Part shown: positions 16,626 to 25,420 of the stretch, piece by piece | Numbering within the stretch: position 1 is the first letter of the stretch | Layout: each line of letters starts with the position of its first letter | Origin: CALOCY01 sp942491975 | GTDB lineage: Bacteria > Bacteroidota > Bacteroidia > Bacteroidales > Prolixibacteraceae | Direction: 5' to 3' | Assembly: GCA_942491975.1 (NCBI GenBank) | Contig: CALOCY010000004.1 | Coordinates: forward strand, 124,001 to 188,000 | DNA: 64,000 nt | The notes under the pieces: model-generated | Told to the model about the DNA's origin: nothing | Databases searched by the model: none | What the model saw: the letters and a program-made list of their open reading frames with translations, nothing else | Program-made: the position numbers and the translations under genes

Positions 16626-18659
16626 ATGAAAGCATTCAAACGCACACTCATCACTACTGCACTGCCCTACGCCAACGGGCCTGTACATATTGGTCATCTT
16701 GCCGGGGTTTACGTACCGGCCGACATCTATGCCCGCTATCTGCGTATGAATGGAAAAGATGTGGTGATGATTGGAGGATCGGACGAGCATGGTGTCCCCA
16801 TTACGTTGAAAGCAAAAAAAGAGGGGGTTACTCCACAGGATATTGTGGATAAATACCACACCATTATCAAAGATTCGTTTCAGCGTTTCGGAATCTTGTT
16901 TGATGTCTATTCACGTACAACGACTGATACCCACCACGAAACCGCATCAGAATTCTTCAAAACATTGTACGATAAAGGGGCGTTTGTAGAAAAAACATCG
17001 GAACAGTTCTACGATGAAGAAAATAAGCAATTTCTGGCCGATCGTTACATTACCGGCACTTGCCCGCACTGTAACAGCGAAGGGGCATATGGTGACCAGT
17101 GCGAAAGCTGTGGCACATCGCTGAATGCCACCGACCTCATTAGCCCTAAATCAACCATTAGTGGCAATGTTCCCGTGCGAAAGGAGACTAAACACTGGTA
17201 TTTGCCATTGGATAAATATGAAGGGTGGCTGAAAGAGTGGATACTGGAAGGTCACAAAGAGTGGAAAGTAAACGTGTACGGACAGTGTAAATCGTGGATT
17301 GACAGCGGGTTGCACCCGCGTGCCGTAACCCGCGACCTTGATTGGGGCGTGCCCGTTCCGGTAGCCGATGCCGAAGGAAAAGTACTCTATGTATGGTTTG
17401 ATGCCCCTATTGGTTATATCTCAGCCACCAAAGAACTGACTGATGAGTGGGAGAAATACTGGAAAGACGAGGAGACCAAAATGGTACATTTTATCGGGAA
17501 AGACAACATTGTGTTTCACTGCATCATCTTCCCATCAATGTTGAAGGCCGAGGGATCGTATATCCTGCCTGAAAATGTGCCGGCTAATGAGTTTTTAAAT
17601 CTTGAAGGCGACAAAATATCGACCTCACGTAACTGGGCCGTCTGGCTGCACGAATATTTGGAAGAGTTTCCGGGAAAAGAGGATGTGCTGAAATATGTAC
17701 TTACCGCCAATGCCCCCGAAACAAAAGACAACGATTTTACCTGGAAAGATTTTCAGGCACGCAACAACAACGAACTGGTGGCCGTATTGGGCAACTTTGT
17801 CAACCGCGCATTGGTGCTCACCAACAAGTATTACAACGGGGTTGTCCCTGCAGCGGGAGAGCTGAACGAAACCGACCGGACCACGCTGGCTGAACTAACA
17901 AAGATAAAGGCAGCGGTAGAGAAAAGCCTCGAAAGCTATCGTTTCCGGGAAGCGTTGAAATTTGCTATGGATATGGCACGGTTGGGCAACAAGTACCTGG
18001 CTGACGAAGAGCCGTGGAAAGTGGTAAAAACCGATCCTGAGCGGGTGAAAACCATTATGAATACCTGTTTGCAGATTACCGCCAACCTGACCATTGTATT
18101 TGAGCCGTTCCTGCCGTTTACCACCCAAAAACTGCGGGGATTCTTAAATATCGAAAACCAGGTGTGGGACGTACTGGGAAAAACCGATCTGTTGCCGGAA
18201 GGGCATCAGATAGAAAAGCCCGAATTGCTTTTTGAGAAGATAGAGGACAAAACCATTGAAGCACAGGTTAAAAAGCTGCTGGATACCAAAAAAGCCAACG
18301 AAATGGCTGAGGCCACAGCTGCCCCTTTCAAAGAAAATATTCAGTTCGACGATTTTGCAAAAATGGACATCCGTATAGGAACCATTATTGCTGCCGAAAA
18401 AGTCGCTAAAACCAAAAAACTGCTCAAGTTGGAAGTAGATACCGGCATTGACAAACGTACAGTGGTTTCGGGTATTGCCGAATACTACCAACCCGAGGAA
18501 ATTATTGGGAAACAGGTCAGTATTTTGGTGAACCTCGCCCCCAAAAACCTACGGGGCATCGAATCGCAGGGTATGATACTCATGGCCGAAGATGCCGACG
18601 GTGCATTGAGGTTTGTATCGCCTGCCGATGTGGTGAAAAACGGGTCGGAGGTTAAGTAA
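16626..18659 (+). CDS. metG: Methionyl-tRNA synthetase
   Basis: MetG charges both initiator and elongator tRNA-Met. The HIGH motif is HIGH itself at residues 21-24 (ALPYANGPVHIGH). A single zinc knuckle CPHC...CESC is near 146-165. The KMSKS-type loop is DKISTSRNWA near 330, with the usual variation. A C-terminal tRNA-binding EMAP-II-like domain (about 570-677, starting DDFAKMDIRIGTIIAAEKV) completes the 677-residue long form. It stops at the edge of an IS1595 transposase remnant on the other strand. Confidence 0.98.
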   Translation: MKAFKRTLITTALPYANGPVHIGHLAGVYVPADIYARYLRMNGKDVVMIGGSDEHGVPITLKAKKEGVTPQDIVDKYHTIIKDSFQRFGILFDVYSRTTTDTHHETASEFFKTLYDKGAFVEKTSEQFYDEENKQFLADRYITGTCPHCNSEGAYGDQCESCGTSLNATDLISPKSTISGNVPVRKETKHWYLPLDKYEGWLKEWILEGHKEWKVNVYGQCKSWIDSGLHPRAVTRDLDWGVPVPVADAEGKVLYVWFDAPIGYISATKELTDEWEKYWKDEETKMVHFIGKDNIVFHCIIFPSMLKAEGSYILPENVPANEFLNLEGDKISTSRNWAVWLHEYLEEFPGKEDVLKYVLTANAPETKDNDFTWKDFQARNNNELVAVLGNFVNRALVLTNKYYNGVVPAAGELNETDRTTLAELTKIKAAVEKSLESYRFREALKFAMDMARLGNKYLADEEPWKVVKTDPERVKTIMNTCLQITANLTIVFEPFLPFTTQKLRGFLNIENQVWDVLGKTDLLPEGHQIEKPELLFEKIEDKTIEAQVKKLLDTKKANEMAEATAAPFKENIQFDDFAKMDIRIGTIIAAEKVAKTKKLLKLEVDTGIDKRTVVSGIAEYYQPEEIIGKQVSILVNLAPKNLRGIESQGMILMAEDADGALRFVSPADVVKNGSEVK

Positions 18660-18971
18660 AGATATCCTTACATATATAAAGTTGGACAACCTTGATTTTG
18701 CAAATCCGCAGAAACCTTCTATCCCATTGATATGTGACTTTCCATTTATAAATTCATTATTGCCATGACCTAATCGATAATGCTTTTTATGTTCTAAATC
18801 TACAAGTCCATTATATCCTCTCCACTTATCAGAATGAATGATGCTATCTTTGCCTGCTTTTTCTTTAATAATTGGCTTGTAGGTTCGATCCGGAGCAATT
18901 GAAACTATTTCTGTATAAACTTTGCCATTACGTTTATAAATACCAAATACAATACTAAGATACAGCCATTT
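18660..18971 (-). mobile_element. IS1595-family (ISXO2-like) transposase remnant
   Basis: Reading the minus strand from about 18971 gives an open stretch of ~100 codons without a usable start. It includes GIYKRNGKVYTEIVSIAPDR, then IIHSDKWRGYNGL, then HINGIEGFCGFAKSRLSNFI. These are the DDE-domain segments of ISXO2-like transposases: the second aspartate in SD.WRGY, and the N-I-E-x-F-W-x-F-A-K-x-R-L motif with the tryptophan changed to cysteine. The N-terminal zinc-ribbon part and first aspartate are missing and no terminal repeats were found. It directly abuts the metG stop. A dead fragment, with no intact partner in the window. Confidence 0.82.
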
Positions 18972-19003
18972 TCATCAATGCTGTTCTAGTTAAGACCCAA
19001 AAA

Positions 19004-20257
19004 TCAAATTCCAAACACCTCTTTCACCTTATCCACGTAATCCAGTTTCTCCCAGGTAAACAGTTCTACTTCTCTCTCCAGTTTGCCCTGGTAGGGCGAA
19101 TCATACTTTTTGGTAACGGTTCGCGGGGTACGCCCCATGTGTCCGTATGCAGCAGTCTCTTCATAAATCGGGTTACGCAACTTCAGCCGCTCTTCAATAG
19201 CACGTGGGCGCAGGTCGAACAGTGCCTCAATCTTTTCGGCAATTTCACTGTCGCTCAGGTTAACCTTCGATTTTCCGTAGGTGTTGACAAAAATACTTAC
19301 CGGTTGTGCTACGCCAATGGCATACGAGAGTTGTACCAGTATTTCACCGGTCACACCGGCTGCCACTAAATTTTTTGAGATATGGCGTGCTGCGTATGCT
19401 GCCGAACGGTCTACTTTAGAAGGGTCTTTGCCCGAGAACGCACCGCCCCCGTGGGCACCACGCCCGCCATAGGTATCCACAATAATCTTGCGACCGGTCA
19501 ATCCGGTATCCCCATGCGGTCCGCCAATCACAAATTTTCCGGTGGGGTTCACATGTAAAATGTAATCATCGTGGAAAAGCTGTTGTACACGTTTGGGTAA
19601 ACGTGCAACAACGCGTGGCATCAAAATATTTTGCACATCGGCTTTTATTTTGGCAAGCATGGGTTCATCGGCATCGAACTCATCGTGCTGGGTCGAAACT
19701 ACCACTGTATGTACCCGTTGTGGTTCATGTTGGTCATTGTACTCAATGGTTACCTGCGACTTGGAGTCGGGGCGCAGATAAGCCATCTCCTTCCCTTCGC
19801 GACGTATCGCTGCCATCTCTTTCAATATCACGTGCGATATCTCGAGTGGAAGAGGCATATAATTGTCGGTTTCGGTACATGCATACCCAAACATCATTCC
19901 CTGATCCCCGGCCCCCTGGTTCATGGGGTCTTCGCGTACAACCCCCCGGTTAATGTCGGGCGACTGTTCGTGGATAGAAGAGAATACCCCGCACGAATCA
20001 CCGTCAAAACGGTATTCGGCTTTCGTGTAGCCAATACGGTTAATCACCTCACGGGCCACCTCCTGTACATCGATGTAGGTTGTTGTTTTTACCTCTCCGG
20101 CAAGTACTACCTGTCCGGTTGTTACCAATGTTTCACACGCCACTTTCGATTCCGGGTCATACGCCAGTAATTTATCCAGCAACGCATCTGAAATCTGGTC
20201 TGCCACCTTATCGGGGTGCCCTTCGGAAACAGACTCTGATGTAAACAAATATCCCAT
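19004..20257 (-). CDS. metK: S-adenosylmethionine synthase
   Basis: MetK makes S-adenosylmethionine from methionine and ATP. The three-domain enzyme begins with YLFTSESVSEGHPDKVADQISDA. The nucleotide loop GAGDQGMMFGYACTET is near residue 113 and the GGGAFSGKDPSKVDRSAAY motif near 275. At 417 residues the length is normal. The transcript leader seems long (about 160 bases if the TACATTTG box at 20427-20434 is used) and can fold (see 20328-20403), which could mean regulation by structure. Methionine salvage genes lie only about 4 kb away. Confidence 0.97.
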   Translation of the reverse strand: MGYLFTSESVSEGHPDKVADQISDALLDKLLAYDPESKVACETLVTTGQVVLAGEVKTTTYIDVQEVAREVINRIGYTKAEYRFDGDSCGVFSSIHEQSPDINRGVVREDPMNQGAGDQGMMFGYACTETDNYMPLPLEISHVILKEMAAIRREGKEMAYLRPDSKSQVTIEYNDQHEPQRVHTVVVSTQHDEFDADEPMLAKIKADVQNILMPRVVARLPKRVQQLFHDDYILHVNPTGKFVIGGPHGDTGLTGRKIIVDTYGGRGAHGGGAFSGKDPSKVDRSAAYAARHISKNLVAAGVTGEILVQLSYAIGVAQPVSIFVNTYGKSKVNLSDSEIAEKIEALFDLRPRAIEERLKLRNPIYEETAAYGHMGRTPRTVTKKYDSPYQGKLEREVELFTWEKLDYVDKVKEVFGI

Positions 20258-20327
20258 TGTATAAAAATTTAAGCCAAATCTAATTGCGTAGATTTAACAA
20301 CGATTAAACAACTTAAGTTTAGAAATG

Positions 20328-20403
20328 GAGATTGATATTGATTACAAGGACAGTAACATGTCGACTGTTTTAGCATTTTTTTTCTGTGGTTGCAATCAAT
20401 CTC
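20328..20403 (-). promoter_or_regulatory. Foldable 5' leader of metK
   Basis: In the predicted metK leader, the segment at 20403-20390 (minus strand GAGATTGATTGCAA) can pair with 20347-20328 (minus strand TTGTAATCAATATCAATCTC), in two alternative registers of 9 to 12 pairs. The enclosed loop holds a second stem, ACAGT/ACTGT (20350-20354 with 20364-20368). I do not recognise a known SAM riboswitch class. It could be a regulatory RNA or a chance inverted repeat. Confidence 0.35.
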
Positions 20404-20426
20404 AAATCTATCCACTTTTCAGTCAG

Positions 20427-20434
20427 CAAATGTA
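20427..20434 (-). promoter_or_regulatory. Putative -7 box of metK
   Basis: TACATTTG on the minus strand matches the Bacteroidota consensus, implying a leader of roughly 160 bases before metK. Confidence 0.4.
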
Positions 20435-20626
20435 AAAAAATATTTTTAGATATTCTATGTGAATATGAGAAATATTAATATGTGGTTATTAAAAACAAAA
20501 CTGCCTGTCCCCTGCAGGAAGCTGTGATTTTCTGTGAATATTCAGGCTACATACCATGCAGTATAAATGGAAAACCCTGGCAGAGTTAACAACCTGGCAG
20601 GTTGGGATAGGATTAGCATGTCTGAT

Positions 20627-21535
20627 TTATTTCGTCAACTCCTGAAATACATTTTCGAGCCGTTGTTGTTTTTCATGCAACGTAAGCAGGGTAAGTTGAT
20701 GGATGGTGGCAAAATGAAATATCAACGGGCGGATATCTTTCTCCCCTTTTGATGACAAAAGGTAAGTTCTCGCCCCGTGCTTTTCAATAGTCCCTATTCC
20801 CGGAATTTTTAAGAGTTCATCAGTTGCCACTTCTTCTGCAAACTCAACAACAACCTGTTGATTCCCTTTCAGTGTACCGCTTTTCAGGTTTTTAACGTTA
20901 TCATCGGCCACAATTACACCCTGGTTGATGATGATGACCCGTTGACAGAGGGCTTCCACCTCCTGCATGATATGGGTAGAGAGCAGTACTGTTTTATCGC
21001 GGCTGATTTGCCGGATAAGGCTGCGTATCTCCTCCAGTTGGTTGGGATCAAGCCCGGTGGTAGGCTCATCAAGTATCAACACGTTGGGATTGTGGATCAG
21101 TGCCTGTGCCAGCCCCACCCGCTGACGGTACCCTTTTGATAATGCCCCGATTTTTTTGTGCTGCTCTATGGTGAGCCCGGTGAGTTCTACCATCTCTGCA
21201 ATACGCTTTTTCCGATCAGGCAGCTTATAAATCCCGGCTACAAAATAGAGGTACTCTTTCACATACATTTCGGGATAGAGCGGGTTGTGCTCGGGCAGAT
21301 AACCAATACTCTTTCTTATTTCAGTATCTTCACCAACAACCGGTTGTCCGTTGATCCACACTTTACCTGAAGAGGCTGGCAGGTAGCCTGTGATAATCTT
21401 CATTATTGTAGATTTACCAGCTCCGTTGGGACCCAGAAAACCAACAATTTCGCCACCGGAAATGGTTAGCGATACCTCGTTAAGTGCTTTTTGTGCACCA
21501 TACATTTTTGTAACGCGGTCAACACTGATCGACAT
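20627..21535 (-). CDS. gldA: ABC transporter ATP-binding protein, GldA-type
   Basis: The 302-residue ATPase has Walker A GPNGAGKST (about residue 36), the Q-loop region SIGYLPEHNPLYPEMYVKEYL, the signature LSKGYRQRVGLAQAL and Walker B VLILDEPTTGLD (about 155). The YLPEHNPLY segment and the ~300-residue length fit GldA, the ATPase of the GldAFG exporter tied to gliding or cell-surface secretion in Bacteroidota. Many non-gliding members of the phylum keep it. The membrane partners GldF/GldG are not in the window, so substrate assignment is open. A TACATTTG box lies at 21577-21584. Confidence 0.85.
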   Translation of the reverse strand: MSISVDRVTKMYGAQKALNEVSLTISGGEIVGFLGPNGAGKSTIMKIITGYLPASSGKVWINGQPVVGEDTEIRKSIGYLPEHNPLYPEMYVKEYLYFVAGIYKLPDRKKRIAEMVELTGLTIEQHKKIGALSKGYRQRVGLAQALIHNPNVLILDEPTTGLDPNQLEEIRSLIRQISRDKTVLLSTHIMQEVEALCQRVIIINQGVIVADDNVKNLKSGTLKGNQQVVVEFAEEVATDELLKIPGIGTIEKHGARTYLLSSKGEKDIRPLIFHFATIHQLTLLTLHEKQQRLENVFQELTK

Positions 21536-21576
21536 CGTATCCTCTATTATTATGTGTTAGTAGAACGAAGATACAA

Positions 21577-21584
21577 CAAATGTA
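21577..21584 (-). promoter_or_regulatory. Putative -7 box of gldA
   Basis: TACATTTG on the minus strand, 41 bases before the start codon. Confidence 0.45.
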
Positions 21585-21689
21585 TTTTATGAATAGCTAT
21601 TTTTTGGGATCATATTTAAACCACCCCTTTTTACTTCGAATTACCATTGTTTCTACAGCTGCTTTCTTTTTAAATTTCACCCAAAATGC

Positions 21690-21697
21690 TAACTTTG
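21690..21697 (+). promoter_or_regulatory. Putative -7 box of ispG
   Basis: TAACTTTG lies 21 bases before the ATG at 21719. It falls inside the longer open frame that begins at 21686, which argues for the shorter start. Confidence 0.5.
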
Positions 21698-21718
21698 TTG
21701 GTTATAATCCGACAACCG

Positions 21719-23575
21719 ATGAAAGACCACAATTTCAATTATATCAAGGATTTGACGAAGTATCAACGGCAAGAGACCTGGGAAGTAGTTGCCGGGGGGA
21801 CACCAATGGGCGGGAAGAACCCTGTCCGCATTCAGTCGATGACCGATACCGATACGAAAGATACGGATGCAACCTTAACGCAAATAATAGAACTGATAAA
21901 AGCCGGTGCAGAATATGTACGTGTGAGCGTACAGGGAATGCGTGAAGCAGAGAGCCTTAAAATCATAAAAAAAGAGTTGAAAGAGCGTGGATATAATGTT
22001 CCCATTGTAGCCGATATCCACTTTAACCCCAAAGTGGCCGAGGTTGTTGTGAAGTATGTGGAGAAGATCCGCATCAATCCGGGAAACTTTTACGACAAGC
22101 GGGCAAAATTCAGGGAAGAGCTTTATACCGATGAGGAGTATAAAGCGGAGTTGCAAAAGATTGAGGATCGTTTTATCCCGTTTTTGGAGTTGTGCAAGCA
22201 ACACAATACGGCCCTTCGGATAGGGGCCAACCAGGGTTCATTGTCTGACCGGATTATGAGCCGGTATGGCGACACCCCCGCCGGTATTGTAGAGTCGGTA
22301 ATGGAGTTTCTGCGGATCTGCAAAAAGGTTGATTTCAATAATGTGGTCATCTCCATTAAGTCGAGCAATACACGTATTATGACCTATACCGTGCGCCTGA
22401 TGAATTACAAAATGCGCCTCGACGACATGAAGTATCCGCTGCACATTGGTGTTACCGAAGCCGGAGAGGGTGAAGACGGGCGCATAAGATCAGCCATTGG
22501 TATTGGTGCACTGCTGGCCGATGGTATTGGCGACACGTTACGTGTATCACTTACCGAAAATCCGGTGAATGAGATTCCGTTTGCCCAAAAGCTGGTAGAG
22601 GCGGTGAAGGCCAAAGAGGGGCATCCCCCGATTTCAGCACCGTTGTTTGCCCAGACCAACCCGTTTGAATACGAGCGCAGAAGTACCCGCCCGGTGATGA
22701 ATGTTGGCGGAAAAAAGCTGCCGGTAGTGATGGCACACTTGGGAGAGATGAAATTGCAGGAGGTATTGCCGGTACGTGGGAAACTACAACCCGAATATTT
22801 TTACGATGGAAAGAAAATTTCAACGGCATACGGGAGTACCTATCCCATTCAGAACCTGGAAGAGTACCTTTTTGAGAGCACCCATTTTAACCAGATAAAG
22901 TTTATTCGTTTGTGCAAGGATGAGTTTGACACGTTTCACGCCCGAAACCCGGAAATCATTACCAAACTGAAACAAACCCGCAAAACAGTCCTTATTTTGG
23001 AGAGCTTTCATGAGAATGCCATGGCAGAGATGCGGGCATTTTTCATGTTTCTCGATGCCCACATCTGTAAAGTGCCGGTAATTATTTACCGGAAGTACAA
23101 CGAACGTTCGATGGAAGACCTTATCATTAAGGCAGCTATCGACATGGGGCCTTTACTGCTTGACGGCTACGGTGATGGTATTTGCATTGGTAATGAAGGG
23201 GACCTTTCATTTTCGGAATTGAAAGACCTCAGTTTTTCATTTCTGCAGGCCTGCCGGATGCGTGTCACCAAAACCGATTTCATTTCGTGTCCAGGTTGCG
23301 GGCGTACGTTGTTTGATTTACATACGACTACAGCCATGGTGAAAGAGCATTTTCGCCATTTAAGCCACTTGAAAATCGGGGTTATGGGGTGTGTGGTAAA
23401 CGGCCCGGGAGAGATGGGTGATGCCGATTACGGATTTGTGGGGTCCGCTGCAGGAAAGGTTAATCTTTACAAAGGGCAGCAACTTAAAAAACGACATATC
23501 CCGTTTGAGTTGGCCGTGCAGGAGCTGGAAGAGTTGATCAGGTTCAGTGGCGACTGGAAAGAACGGGAAGAGTGA
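21719..23575 (+). CDS. ispG: 4-hydroxy-3-methylbut-2-enyl diphosphate synthase (long form)
   Basis: IspG carries out the penultimate MEP-pathway step, reducing the cyclic diphosphate MEcPP to HMBPP with a [4Fe-4S] cluster. This is the ~620-residue long form found in Bacteroidota, Chlorobi and plants, with an extra domain between the N-terminal TIM barrel (starts EVVAGGTPMGGKNPVRIQSMTDTDT) and the C-terminal cluster domain. The cluster cysteines are in SCPGCGRTLFDL and GVMGCVVNGPGE near the end. I chose ATG 21719 (MKDHNFNYIKDL, 618 residues) because a -7 box overlaps the region upstream. It is divergent from gldA. Confidence 0.95.
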   Translation: MKDHNFNYIKDLTKYQRQETWEVVAGGTPMGGKNPVRIQSMTDTDTKDTDATLTQIIELIKAGAEYVRVSVQGMREAESLKIIKKELKERGYNVPIVADIHFNPKVAEVVVKYVEKIRINPGNFYDKRAKFREELYTDEEYKAELQKIEDRFIPFLELCKQHNTALRIGANQGSLSDRIMSRYGDTPAGIVESVMEFLRICKKVDFNNVVISIKSSNTRIMTYTVRLMNYKMRLDDMKYPLHIGVTEAGEGEDGRIRSAIGIGALLADGIGDTLRVSLTENPVNEIPFAQKLVEAVKAKEGHPPISAPLFAQTNPFEYERRSTRPVMNVGGKKLPVVMAHLGEMKLQEVLPVRGKLQPEYFYDGKKISTAYGSTYPIQNLEEYLFESTHFNQIKFIRLCKDEFDTFHARNPEIITKLKQTRKTVLILESFHENAMAEMRAFFMFLDAHICKVPVIIYRKYNERSMEDLIIKAAIDMGPLLLDGYGDGICIGNEGDLSFSELKDLSFSFLQACRMRVTKTDFISCPGCGRTLFDLHTTTAMVKEHFRHLSHLKIGVMGCVVNGPGEMGDADYGFVGSAAGKVNLYKGQQLKKRHIPFELAVQELEELIRFSGDWKEREE

Positions 23576-23634
23576 CAGGGAAAAGAAAAGACCCATACTT
23601 ATGAGCCTTTTACAATTCTTTTTAGTTACTAATG

Positions 23635-23763
23635 TCACTTGAGGGCTTTACCCGGTTTAAAAACCGGAACGTCTTTTGCCTTTATCTCTTCTTCAGACGC
23701 CGGTTTTTTAGGCGCTTTTAGTTTTGATACTTTTTTTTCTGTTTTTTTCTCTGTTTTTCCCAT
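23635..23763 (-). CDS. Small basic protein with HU-like C-terminal tail (copy 1)
   Basis: A 42-codon frame starts MGKTEKKTEKKVSKL, is lysine-rich like histone-H1-type proteins, and ends KAKDVPVFKPGKALK. That end closely resembles the conserved C-terminal stretch of HU/IHF-type DNA-binding proteins (PxFKPGKALK), but the rest of HU is absent. A paralogue lies 195 bases away on the same strand with an identical DVPVFKPGKAL tail. A TATCTTTG box is at 23869-23876. Tail conservation in protein and DNA supports a real gene, though a gene relic is possible. Function unknown; a nucleoid-related role is a guess. Confidence 0.5.
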   Translation of the reverse strand: MGKTEKKTEKKVSKLKAPKKPASEEEIKAKDVPVFKPGKALK

Positions 23764-23868
23764 AACCCGGTGTTTTTAGTCCAACCGATTTAATTATACG
23801 GATATGGTAAAGAAAAGTTCTGTTTATTACCGATCCTTCTATCCACATTCTCTTGCAGTTACAACTAC

Positions 23869-23876
23869 CAAAGATA
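23869..23876 (-). promoter_or_regulatory. Putative -7 box of the first HU-tail gene
   Basis: TATCTTTG on the minus strand between the two small genes predicts a leader of about 100 bases for copy 1. Confidence 0.35.
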
Positions 23877-23957
23877 TTAAGATCATCAGCCGAGACTGTA
23901 TCAAAAAAAGGCTCATAAAACCTTATGAACCCTTACAATTCTTTTCAATTTCTAATG

Positions 23958-24077
23958 TTACGTGAGGGCTTTACCCGGTTTAAAAACCGGAACGTCTTTC
24001 GCTCCCCCTTTGACTTTGAGCATTTCACACTTTTTTAGTACCTCAAATGTTGAAATTCTCTTTTTTGCCTTTTCCAT
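23958..24077 (-). CDS. Small protein with HU-like tail and GG motif (copy 2)
   Basis: A 39-codon frame reads MEKAKKRISTFEVLKK, then CEMLKVKGG, then AKDVPVFKPGKALT. The tail matches copy 1 (23635-23763), while the N-terminal half differs. The CEMLKVKGG segment resembles the double-glycine leader of Bacteroidota secreted peptides (compare NELFNVKGG at 53606). The DNA around the tails of the two copies is nearly identical over about 45 bases, including CCGGTTTTTAAACCGG, which is itself palindromic. No known family is recognised. Confidence 0.45.
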   Translation of the reverse strand: MEKAKKRISTFEVLKKCEMLKVKGGAKDVPVFKPGKALT

Positions 24078-24269
24078 ATTATCGCATCTTAAAATTCAAC
24101 AAAATATACTTTGGTAATGGTACGGATATGGTTATGGAAAGTTTCATACAAGAATAATCAACACCGTTATAACGAAGATCCTCAGCGGGATTAACAGTTG
24201 TTTTTAATCTATTCTTAACTGTTCTTATCAGTATCCTTTTTTCATTTACTGTCCCCAAATTATATTTTG

Positions 24270-24277
24270 TATTTTTG
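24270..24277 (+). promoter_or_regulatory. Putative -7 box of the mtnA-mtnP operon
   Basis: TATTTTTG lies 31 bases before mtnA. It overlaps one arm of an inverted repeat, CCCCAAA (24253-24259) and TTTGGGG (24274-24280), that could bind a regulator. Confidence 0.45.
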
Positions 24278-24308
24278 GGGGAATAAATACCTGTAAGAGA
24301 ATTAAACC

Positions 24309-25400
24309 ATGCTCATCAACCGAAACCCGCACCACACCATTTGGTACAATGCAACAAAGAGTTGCATCGAAATTATTGACCAGCGCCTGCTCCCGTTTAA
24401 ATTTGAGATACTGGAGCTATACACAGCCAAAGATGCATGGAATGCCATTCACAATATGGCAGTGAGGGGTGCCCCGCTGATTGGGGTAACTGCCGCATAC
24501 GGATTTTGGCTGGGAATAAAAGCACAACAGTGTGTTGACCGGAACAATATTGAGGATTTGGCTGCTTACCTGAAATCAGCACGCCCTACGGCTGTAAACC
24601 TGGCTATAGCTATTGGCACAATGGTAAACGCTATTGGTGAAGCATACGATACAGCTGAAAAAACAGCACTGCAAAAGGCACATGCAATTAAACAATATGA
24701 GATTGATAACTGCTATAATATCGGGTTGCACGGGGTGAAGCTTATTGAGGAGATCAGCAAAAAGAAGAGAGGGCAAACGGTGAATATCCTGACCCATTGC
24801 AATGCCGGATGGCTGGCATGTGTAGATTGGGGGACAGCTACTGCCCCTGTATATATGGCACAACAAAAGGGCATTGATATACATGTGTGGGTAGACGAAA
24901 CCCGTCCCCGCAACCAGGGTGCACGCCTCACAGCTTTTGAACTATTGGAGCAGGGTGTCCCGCACACGGTAATTCCTGATAATACGGGTGGACATCTTAT
25001 GCAACACGGAATGGTTGACTTGGTGATTGTAGGTAGCGACCGTACTACCCGGTGGGGAGATGTGGCCAATAAGATAGGTACTTACCTGAAAGCATTGGCA
25101 GCCAACGACAATAATGTACCTTTTTATGTGGCATTGCCTTCTACATCATTTGATTTTTCGATGCAGAATGGTGTAAAAGAGATCCCGATTGAACAGCGTG
25201 GTAAAGATGAGGTGAGGTTAATGGAAGGTGTCTTGAACGGTGAGATGACAGAGGTTTTAATTATGCCCGAAAAGAGCCCGGTGGTCAACTACGGTTTTGA
25301 TATAACCCCTGCCCGGCTGGTATCGGGATTTATTACCGAACGGGGCATATGCAATGCTGATGAAAAGAGCATTAGCACTATGTTTAACGACTGTTTTTAA
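24309..25400 (+). CDS. mtnA: Methylthioribose-1-phosphate isomerase
   Basis: MtnA interconverts 5-methylthioribose-1-phosphate and methylthioribulose-1-phosphate in methionine salvage. The 363 residues match the eIF2B-like family: AVRGAPLIGVTAAYG near 55, LTHCNAGWLAC near 160 (catalytic cysteine) and VDLVIVGSDRTTRWGDVANKIGTY near 240 (catalytic aspartate). mtnP follows 20 bases downstream, so the pair handles the methylthioadenosine produced from S-adenosylmethionine. The later salvage enzymes are not in the window. Confidence 0.95.
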   Translation: MLINRNPHHTIWYNATKSCIEIIDQRLLPFKFEILELYTAKDAWNAIHNMAVRGAPLIGVTAAYGFWLGIKAQQCVDRNNIEDLAAYLKSARPTAVNLAIAIGTMVNAIGEAYDTAEKTALQKAHAIKQYEIDNCYNIGLHGVKLIEEISKKKRGQTVNILTHCNAGWLACVDWGTATAPVYMAQQKGIDIHVWVDETRPRNQGARLTAFELLEQGVPHTVIPDNTGGHLMQHGMVDLVIVGSDRTTRWGDVANKIGTYLKALAANDNNVPFYVALPSTSFDFSMQNGVKEIPIEQRGKDEVRLMEGVLNGEMTEVLIMPEKSPVVNYGFDITPARLVSGFITERGICNADEKSISTMFNDCF

Positions 25401-25420
25401 TTGATTCAAAAATAGAACAG

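Noticed and set aside
19631..20170. 179-codon frame opposite metK
   Set aside because: Shadow of metK; no recognisable domain.
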